Assembly: GCA_030038955.1 (NCBI GenBank)
Contig: JASHQV010000319.1
Location: 1 to 6,416, forward strand
DNA: 6,416 nucleotides
Source: Solirubrobacteraceae bacterium
GTDB lineage: Bacteria > Actinomycetota > Thermoleophilia > Solirubrobacterales > Solirubrobacteraceae
Direction: 5' to 3'
Within the stretch, counting starts at the first letter, position 1. Each line of letters starts with the position of its first letter. Made by a program: the position numbers and the translations under genes. The notes under the pieces were generated by a model. It was not told the origin of the DNA. It made no database searches and saw nothing but the letters and a program-made list of their open reading frames with translations. Shown here piece by piece: positions 1 through 6,416 of this stretch.

Positions 1-1
1 C

Positions 2-1582
2 GTCTCGATCTGCCGGCGGCTGGATGGGATGCCGCTGGCGATCGAGCTCGCGGCGGCACGGCTGCGGTCGCTCTCGCTGGCCGATCTCGAACGGCGCCTC
101 GACCAGCGATTCCGCCTGCTGACCGGGGGCAGCCGCAGCGCCCTGCCGCGACAGCAGACGCTGCTGGCGACCGTCCAGTGGTCGTACTCGCTGCTGAGTC
201 CCGCGGAACAGGCGCTGCTGCGACGCCTGTCGGTGTTCGTCGACGGGTTCGAGCTCGAGGCGGCCGAGGCGGTCTGCGCTCAGGACCCGATCGACACCGA
301 CGAGGTGACCGACCTGATCGCCTCGCTGGTCGACAAGAGCCTGGTGGTGGCCGATCGCCATGGCGAGACCGTGCGCTACCAGCTGCTCGAGACGATCCGT
401 CAGTTCGCGGGCGATCGCCTGATCGACGATCAGGACGAGGCGATCGCTTTGAACGAGGCGCACTTGCAGCATTTCCTGACGGTCGCCGAGACCGCCGCGC
501 CGCATCTGAGCGGACCGCACCCAGGCCCGTGGCAGCTGCGGCTGGACGCCGATCAGGGCAATCTCCGGCGCGCGCTAGAGACCGCGATCGGCGATCCGGA
601 ACAGACGCGAACGGTCCTCAGGCTCGCGCACGCGCTCAGACGCCACTGGTGGCTGCGCACTCGCCGCGCAGAGCTGCTCGCTCCGATCCTGCCGGTGATC
701 GAGCGCCCCGAGGCGCGCGAGGATCCCGAGCTGCTCGGACAAGCGCTCGTGTCGCTGGCGCTCACCGCGATGTACGTCGATATCCAGGCAGCGCGGCGTC
801 TGGCCGAGCAAGCCGTCGAGCTCGGGCGCGACACGGCCGACGCGCCGCTGCTCGTCTCCGCCCTGCGGGCGCTGGCGAATGCGCATTGGTTCGGCGGTGA
901 GCCCGGGGCCGGTCTGGCGCCGGCCAACGAGGCGGTCGCGCGGGCGCGAGCGCTCGGCGACGACGTGCTGCTGGGCGAGAGCCTGACGATCTGCGCGGCG
1001 TGCACGCGGGCGGTAGAGCCGGCCAAGACGGACTCCGTGCTGCGGGAGGCGCTCGCCTGCGTGCAACGAACCGGCGATCTGTTCATGAGTGCGATCTTGC
1101 GCAACAACGCCAGCGTCGATGCACTCCACGCCGGGGACATCGCGGCGGCCCGCGAGCATCTCGAAATCGCCTTCGAGGCGTTCGAGGCGATGGGCGTGGC
1201 GAACTTCAACGTCAGGGGCAACCTCGGAATGGTCCGGCGCGAGGAGGGGGAGTTCGACGCCGCCCGCGAGCTGGTCGAGGACGGACTGCGCATCAGTCGC
1301 CGCGCGGGCGATCGTTACGGGCTCGCCTATTCGCTCCTGTGCCTCGCCCTGATCGCGGGCGACCGGGACGACTGCAGCCGCGCGGCCGAGCTGCTGGGGG
1401 CGGCGCAGTCGTTCCTCGACCAGATCGGACAGCCGTGGCTCGCGCTCTACTACGCGCCGACCCGCGAGGCCAGCATCGAGACTGCCCGTGCGGTGCTCGG
1501 CGAGCAGCAGTTCCAGCGTCTGTACGAGCGTGGCCGCAGGCTCACCGCGGACCACGCGATGCGACTCGCGTTCAGCGGCTGA
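2..1582 (+). CDS. C-terminal part of an NTPase/TPR-type transcriptional regulator (5' end outside window)
   Basis: The frame is open from base 2, so the gene enters from the left edge and 526 residues are visible. The Met at base 29 is internal: it sits inside the family motif ICRRLDGMPLAIELAAAR (fragment residues 3-20), the 'GLPL'-type end of a STAND/NB-ARC-like ATPase domain. Next comes the segment RQQTLLATVQWSYSLLSPAE and the following winged-helix region (about residues 50-130), ending in a typical KSLVV...YQLLETIRQFA stretch. From about residue 155 to 480 the protein is alpha-helical with TPR-like A/L/G-rich repeats, and it closes with the family-typical RAAELLGAAQ...GEQQFQRLYERGR tail. 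Such proteins are cytoplasmic signal-responsive regulators in actinobacteria (AfsR/SARP, LuxR-type or cyclase-ATPase architectures). No LuxR helix-turn-helix follows the TPR region, so any DNA-binding or cyclase domain must be N-terminal and out of view. The 3' end overlaps the convergent peptidase gene. The family call is firm; the exact subclass and target are unknown. Confidence 0.88.
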   Translation, partial: VSICRRLDGMPLAIELAAARLRSLSLADLERRLDQRFRLLTGGSRSALPRQQTLLATVQWSYSLLSPAEQALLRRLSVFVDGFELEAAEAVCAQDPIDTDEVTDLIASLVDKSLVVADRHGETVRYQLLETIRQFAGDRLIDDQDEAIALNEAHLQHFLTVAETAAPHLSGPHPGPWQLRLDADQGNLRRALETAIGDPEQTRTVLRLAHALRRHWWLRTRRAELLAPILPVIERPEAREDPELLGQALVSLALTAMYVDIQAARRLAEQAVELGRDTADAPLLVSALRALANAHWFGGEPGAGLAPANEAVARARALGDDVLLGESLTICAACTRAVEPAKTDSVLREALACVQRTGDLFMSAILRNNASVDALHAGDIAAAREHLEIAFEAFEAMGVANFNVRGNLGMVRREEGEFDAARELVEDGLRISRRAGDRYGLAYSLLCLALIAGDRDDCSRAAELLGAAQSFLDQIGQPWLALYYAPTREASIETARAVLGEQQFQRLYERGRRLTADHAMRLAFSG

Positions 1583-3431
1583 CCGCCTCGTCGAGGAACT
1601 CGATCGCGCGCGGGTACGCGTCGAGCTGGTTGGCGAGCCGGGCAAGGCCGTGTCCCTCGTCGTCGTAGATCCGCAGCTCGCAACGCACCCCTCGTTGCCT
1701 GAGGCTGTTCACGAGCTGCTGTGCCTCGCCGAGCGGGACGCGGGGATCGTTGCGGCCGTGGATCACGAACAGCGGCGCGCGGATCGCATCCACGTGCGTC
1801 AGCGGCGATGCCTCGATCAGGAAGTTGCGGTCCTCTGCCAGTGATCCGTACTCCAGCTCGCGGTGGGCGCGGCGGTAGTCGGAGGTGTTCTGGAGAAACG
1901 TCACGAAGTTCGAGATGCCGACGATGTCGACGCCTGCCGCCCACAGCTCGGGCTGGAACGCGAGCCCCGCGAGCGTCATGTAGCCGCCGTACGAACGACC
2001 CCACAGCACCGCGCGCGCCGGATCGAAGCCGAGCGGCCCGAGTGCCTCGTGGACCGACTGCAGGTCTCGCACCGAGTCGAGCCGCCTGGTCGTGTCATCG
2101 AGCGCCGCATAGCGCTTGCCGTAGCCGGTCGAGCCGCGAACGTTCGGCACCACCACCGCATAGCCGGCGGCCACCAGCGCCTGGACCTCGGGCTCGAACA
2201 TGCGCAGCGCCTGTGCTTCGGGGCCACCGTGGACCTTGACCACGACGGCGGGTTTTGGCTCGTCCGAGCGCGGGCGGAAGACGAACAGCGGGATTCGCTC
2301 GCCGTCGAAGCTCTCGGCGTCCGCGAGCTCCGGGGACGCCAGCGCCTCGTGAGCCAGCTCGGCGGGACTGTGCGTGACCCGGCGCGTCATGCCACTGAAC
2401 GTGTGGCTGTACACGTCACCGGCGATCCGGGGGGTACTCAGCGTGAAGTGGAGCCGCGAACCGGCGGCGCCGACGATCGGCGGATCGAGGAACCATGCAT
2501 GCGTCACGCCCGCCTCGGGCAGCGGAATGTCGGCGCCGCGCTCGCCGGTGTCCGTGTCATAGCGCCACATCGTGCTGGCGCCATCATGGTTCTCGATCAC
2601 GATGACCGCGGCCGTGCCGGCGGCCACGACCTCGGCGTCGAACCGCTCGCCGGTGCCGGGAACGAGCGTGGTCTCGGCCGTGTCCAGGTCGTGGCGGACG
2701 ATCGCGGCGAACTCACGGCCCGCGTTCGAGGCGGCATAGAAGACGGAGTCGCTGAGCCACGCAGGCGGCCCCACGAGCGCCACCTCGTCGGGGTGCGGCA
2801 GCGGGACCCGCGCCTCACCGGAAGCCGCGTCGACGAGCACGAGGTCGATGTCGAGCGGGCGTCGTCCCGGACGCAGCACCGATACGAACCGCCCGCCGGG
2901 GGAGAAGCCCGAGGCGGGCTGGTACCAGGCACCGCCTGCATGCAGCAGGCGGTGCTCGCCGGAATCCAGGTCGCACAGCCACAGGTCGAAGTCGACGCCG
3001 CCCGAGCGGTTCGAGACATATGCCAGCATGCGGCCGTCTTGCGAGACGCCCGCGGCCCAATGCCCGAACGCGGGCTCGGCGGTCAGCGACCGCAGTCGGT
3101 CGAACTCGGTGACAGGTGCCGCCGCAGCGTCATCGAGCTCGATCACGTAGAGCTGGTGCTGCTCATTCCCGCCGGCGTCGATCGCGACCACTGCGCGGCG
3201 GGCGCCGGGAACGTAGTGCGCGCTCGTGACCGGCTCGGGCAGCGCGGTCAGCTCGACCAGATCGCCGTCCACGTACTCGTACAGCTGCGCGGTCCCGCTC
3301 GCGTCGCTGCAGACCAGCAGGCGCTCCGGCGAGCCCAGGCCGGGCTCGACATCGGCCAGTAGCGCCCTACGTGTCCGCAGCATCGCACGAACGAGCTCGG
3401 ACGGCCACGGCGTGCTTCCCATCAACAGCAT
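1572..3431 (-). CDS. S9-family serine peptidase (prolyl oligopeptidase / acylaminoacyl-peptidase type)
   Basis: Complete 619-residue protein. Residues about 30-380 have the repeated strand pattern of a beta-propeller (for example SQDGRMLAYVSNRSGG at 130-145 and FSPGGRFVSVLRPG at 176-189). Residues about 385-619 form an alpha/beta-hydrolase domain. The catalytic triad is readable: nucleophile Ser480 in GRSYGGYM, Asp562 in HGRNDPRVP and His594 in DDEGHGL. The HGGP at 401-404 and NVRGSTGYGKRY at 430-441 are also typical of S9 enzymes. Members cleave short peptides, often from the N-terminus; the propeller limits access to small substrates. The N-terminus has no signal peptide and no membrane segment is seen, so a cytoplasmic role in peptide turnover is likely. 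The ATG at 3431 is preceded by a weak GGGGA Shine-Dalgarno sequence five bases upstream; the ATG at 3422 is an alternative. The gene is monocistronic in view, divergent from the acetyl-CoA synthetase gene and convergent with the regulator. Exact substrate specificity (dipeptidyl, acylaminoacyl or prolyl) cannot be read from the sequence. Confidence 0.93.
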   Translation of the reverse strand: MLLMGSTPWPSELVRAMLRTRRALLADVEPGLGSPERLLVCSDASGTAQLYEYVDGDLVELTALPEPVTSAHYVPGARRAVVAIDAGGNEQHQLYVIELDDAAAAPVTEFDRLRSLTAEPAFGHWAAGVSQDGRMLAYVSNRSGGVDFDLWLCDLDSGEHRLLHAGGAWYQPASGFSPGGRFVSVLRPGRRPLDIDLVLVDAASGEARVPLPHPDEVALVGPPAWLSDSVFYAASNAGREFAAIVRHDLDTAETTLVPGTGERFDAEVVAAGTAAVIVIENHDGASTMWRYDTDTGERGADIPLPEAGVTHAWFLDPPIVGAAGSRLHFTLSTPRIAGDVYSHTFSGMTRRVTHSPAELAHEALASPELADAESFDGERIPLFVFRPRSDEPKPAVVVKVHGGPEAQALRMFEPEVQALVAAGYAVVVPNVRGSTGYGKRYAALDDTTRRLDSVRDLQSVHEALGPLGFDPARAVLWGRSYGGYMTLAGLAFQPELWAAGVDIVGISNFVTFLQNTSDYRRAHRELEYGSLAEDRNFLIEASPLTHVDAIRAPLFVIHGRNDPRVPLGEAQQLVNSLRQRGVRCELRIYDDEGHGLARLANQLDAYPRAIEFLDEAVSR

Positions 3432-3708
3432 TCTTATCCCCGGCGGTTGCCGCTTGTCGCCAATAGCTCGCCGCTCGCCTGCAATTTCCGTCCGTTCGGC
3501 GTTCGCCGGTTGCCCGGCCCCGGCCGCGATGGCAGAGTGCTGGCACTGCGTGACCCATGCGTGAGTACGAGCGACTGCTTTACGGTTAGGTCGGTGTCCG
3601 CGTCGACCTCGGGGGCCGCTGCCGCTGTGGTCGGGTCACGTCGCTCGATGTATCGCGGACAGGACCAGGTCGGACTAGCCCCAGGAGTGTAGGAAGGAGA
3701 GTTCGCAA
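3432..3708. promoter_or_regulatory. Divergent intergenic region between the S9 peptidase and acetyl-CoA synthetase genes
   Basis: These 277 bases must carry the promoters of both divergent genes, since nothing else lies upstream of either. I found no convincing -35/-10 pair on either strand. The best single box for the synthetase gene is TACGGT at 3581-3586 (TANNNT type), without a good -35 at normal spacing. Possible protein-binding symmetry includes AGGTCG-N10-CGACCT at 3588-3609, AGTGC-TG-GCACT at 3536-3547, CGGCG-TT-CGCCG at 3497-3508 and CGGCC-CC-GGCCG at 3515-3526. GGTCGG recurs at 3589, 3629 and 3668. No small gene with a credible start and ribosome binding site was seen here. Short inverted repeats are common by chance in GC-rich DNA. 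Confidence 0.5.
3691..3699 (+). promoter_or_regulatory. Strong Shine-Dalgarno sequence of the acetyl-CoA synthetase gene
   Basis: AGGAAGGAG ends nine bases before the ATG at 3709. It is strongly complementary to the 3' end of 16S rRNA and fixes 3709 as the start. The contrast with the weak site of the divergent peptidase gene suggests the synthetase is translated at a higher level; that is inference. Confidence 0.85.
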
Positions 3709-5853
<2,145 letters not shown>

Positions 5854-5875
5854 GGAGGCACGCGCCTGCAGTTCT

Positions 5876-5911
5876 GGGGGGCGTCCCAGCCTTTGGGCTG
5901 GGACGCCCCCC
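5876..5911 (+). terminator. Terminator hairpin of the acetyl-CoA synthetase gene
   Basis: A perfect 16-bp stem: left arm 5876-5891, right arm 5896-5911, loop TTTG. It begins 22 bases after the synthetase stop codon. The stem is very GC-rich and no U-tract follows (CGTCGTGCC), a form common in actinobacteria. It is symmetrical, so it could also stop transcripts arriving from the right. Confidence 0.85.
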
Positions 5912-5933
5912 GTCGTGCCGAGCCTTCGCCACC

Positions 5934-5951
5934 TGCGGGTCGTCACCCGCA
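5934..5951. other. Small perfect hairpin in the convergent intergenic region
   Basis: TGCGGGT (5934-5940) pairs perfectly with ACCCGCA (5945-5951) across a CGTC loop. Its function is unknown. It stands between the main terminator and the tandem hairpin elements, and no T-run follows it. Confidence 0.5.
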
Positions 5952-6021
5952 CCCGCGTCGTCTAAGCCCGATCGGCCTCTTGAGCCCTGTTCCCGTGGTC
6001 GCCGATACCGTTCGTCGGGGA

Positions 6022-6080
6022 GGCGACCATAACCTCGCCGACCCCCGGCCTCGCTCATGGGTCGGCCCCAAAACGTGGCC
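6022..6080. repeat. Structured repeat element, copy 1 (two-tier hairpin)
   Basis: The inner stem GCCGACCC (6037-6044) pairs perfectly with GGGTCGGC (6059-6066). An outer stem pairs 6022-6027 with 6075-6080 with one mismatch. An A/T-rich internal loop separates the two stems. The left side (GCGACCATAA, then CTCGCC and ACCCC) is repeated 62 bases later in copy 2, so this is one of two related elements and not an isolated hairpin. It could be an RNA structure, a REP-like repeat or part of a bidirectional terminator; the function is not known. Confidence 0.55.
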
Positions 6081-6084
6081 GTGA

Positions 6085-6142
6085 GCGACCATAAGTTCGC
6101 CCACCCCTCGGGCAAGAAGGGGGTGGGCGACTTTTTGGTCGC
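6085..6142. repeat. Structured repeat element, copy 2 (two-tier hairpin with T-tract)
   Basis: The inner stem is 11 perfect pairs (6097-6107 with 6120-6130, loop 6108-6119). With one bulged base it extends by AAG/CTT. The outer stem GCGACC (6085-6090) pairs perfectly with GGTCGC (6137-6142). A TTTTT run at 6132-6136 directly follows the inner stem, so on the plus strand it also resembles a Rho-independent terminator, perhaps a backup to the one at 5876. It has the same two-tier design as copy 1, with C6102-G6125 replacing the G6040-C6063 pair. Confidence 0.6.
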
Positions 6143-6152
6143 GTCGGCTGAC

Positions 6153-6214
6153 GGCCTCGACCGCCGTCCTCACGCTTGGACGGCCGTCGTCTGCGCTTGT
6201 ACGGCCGTCGTCTG
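6153..6214. repeat. Tandem 21-bp repeat with a palindromic core
   Basis: Two adjacent 21-base units, 6173-6193 and 6194-6214, are identical except at one position (G6179 versus T6200). A degenerate third unit precedes them at about 6153-6172. Each unit carries the core ACGGCCGT; in the middle unit the palindrome is ten bases, GACGGCCGTC (6179-6188). Core spacing is 20-21 bp, two helical turns. No reading frame with a credible start uses it. It could be an operator-like protein-binding array or a simple slippage duplication. Confidence 0.7.
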
Positions 6215-6223
6215 CCCGGGGCG

Positions 6224-6277
6224 CAAACGTAAAGGGGGGCGGGGCCGTCCAAAATGGACGGCCCCGCCCCCCGTTTG
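6224..6277 (-). terminator. Strong bidirectional terminator hairpin, likely of the minus-strand gene at the right edge
   Basis: A perfect 18-bp stem (6234-6251 with 6255-6272) closes on an AAA loop. Outside it, CAAACG (6224-6229) can pair with CGTTTG (6272-6277) by sharing base 6272 and bulging TAAA. On the minus strand it lies about 45 bases after the stop at 6321, and the stem is followed by TTTACGTTTG, a short U-rich tail. This fits termination of the gene entering from the right, and the symmetry would also block plus-strand transcripts. Confidence 0.8.
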
Positions 6278-6283
6278 TCAGTC

Positions 6284-6302
6284 GCTGACCGACTCGGTCA
6301 GC
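6284..6302. other. Small hairpin just downstream of the right-edge gene
   Basis: GCTGACC (6284-6290) pairs perfectly with GGTCAGC (6296-6302) across GACTC. It lies 18 bases past the minus-strand stop and before the large terminator. It could help terminate or protect the 3' end of that transcript; there is no direct evidence. Confidence 0.45.
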
Positions 6303-6320
6303 TGATCGCGTCCGTCGCCG

Positions 6321-6416
6321 TCACTCCCCGGGGTCGGGGCGCCCCAGCGGAGGCCGCTGACCCTGCGCTGGCTTCGGCGGGAACACCGGCAGCACGTACC
6401 GCTTGTACTGGGCGAA
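6321..6416 (-). CDS. C-terminal 31 residues of an unrecognised gene (5' end outside window)
   Basis: On the minus strand the frame is open from the right edge to a TGA at 6321-6323. It reads FAQYKRYVLPVFPPKP followed by AQGQRPPLGRPDPGE. The first half is aromatic and basic, and the second half is a proline-, glycine- and arginine-rich tail typical of disordered C-termini, for example the cytoplasmic tail of a membrane protein. Support for it being real: hairpins sit just beyond the stop, it converges with the synthetase gene, and the composition is unlike out-of-frame GC-rich translations. I do not recognise the family. A transporter beside the synthetase gene would be plausible, but that is a guess from context only. 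Confidence 0.6.
   Translation of the reverse strand, partial: FAQYKRYVLPVFPPKPAQGQRPPLGRPDPGE

Noticed and set aside
29..31. ATG at base 29 as the true start of the regulator
   Set aside because: The codons before it (VSICRRLDG) are part of the conserved family motif and the frame is open to the edge, so the gene starts outside the window.
575..1645. 356-codon minus-strand open frame across the regulator gene
   Set aside because: It is a low-complexity Arg-rich shadow frame; the plus-strand regulator matches a known family along its whole length.
1863..3362. 499-codon open frame on the plus strand opposite the S9 peptidase gene
   Set aside because: It is Arg/Gly/Val-rich, has no motifs and no convincing ribosome binding site, and mirrors a gene with an intact catalytic triad on the other strand.
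3541..3556. TGGCAC resembling the -24 box of a sigma-54 promoter
   Set aside because: The required TTGC-type -12 box is absent at the right distance (GACCC is there instead), and sigma-54 is generally missing in actinobacteria.
5912..6020. tRNA or other standard RNA gene
   Set aside because: There is no T-loop GGTTCRA-like sequence, no cloverleaf and no CCA end. Apart from one small hairpin and a weak promoter-like pair, nothing recognisable is present.
6022..6142. Insertion sequence remnant or transposon ends
   Set aside because: No transposase fragment and no flanking target-site duplication were seen. The two elements are arranged as direct copies, each internally palindromic, not as inverted ends of one element.
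6153..6214. CRISPR array
   Set aside because: The repeats are directly adjacent with no unique spacers, are too short and too few, and no cas gene is in view.
6057..6305. 82-codon plus-strand open frame across the hairpin region
   Set aside because: It runs through two strong hairpins and the tandem repeat, has no good Shine-Dalgarno sequence and has an arbitrary composition.

Overview
The window is GC-rich throughout and looks like a chromosomal segment of a high-GC bacterium, most likely an actinobacterium (a Thermoleophilia/Solirubrobacterales-like lineage is a guess from protein style, not something shown). It holds two complete genes and the ends of two others, and all of them look like ordinary housekeeping or regulatory genes. 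The most unusual DNA is the roughly 470-base space downstream of the acetyl-CoA synthetase gene.

Layout. (1) Bases 2-1582, plus strand: the C-terminal 526 residues of a large NTPase/TPR signal-transduction regulator (AfsR/LuxR/cyclase-ATPase type). Its effector and P-loop domains lie off the left edge. (2) Bases 1572-3431, minus strand: a complete S9-family (prolyl oligopeptidase-type) serine peptidase with a beta-propeller and an alpha/beta-hydrolase domain. It converges on the regulator, and their 3' ends overlap by 11 bp. (3) Bases 3432-3708: a 277-base divergent promoter region. (4) Bases 3709-5853, plus strand: a complete AMP-forming acetyl-CoA synthetase of 714 residues behind a strong Shine-Dalgarno sequence. 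(5) Bases 5854-6320: a non-coding convergent space packed with hairpins. These are a perfect 16-bp terminator stem, a 7-bp hairpin, two tandem related hairpin elements with a compensatory base-pair swap, a 21-bp tandem repeat with a palindromic core, an 18-bp terminator stem with an outer clamp, and a last 7-bp hairpin. (6) Bases 6321-6416, minus strand: the last 31 codons of an unrecognised gene entering from the right edge.

How the genes relate. No operon is visible, because neighbouring genes alternate in strand. The acetyl-CoA synthetase activates acetate for central metabolism, and the peptidase probably degrades oligopeptides in the cytoplasm. Nothing in the sequence links the regulator to either gene. 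The best candidates for something undescribed are the structured repeat cluster at 5934-6302 and a Gln-to-Leu change in the most conserved active-site motif of the acetyl-CoA synthetase. No new multi-gene system is evident.
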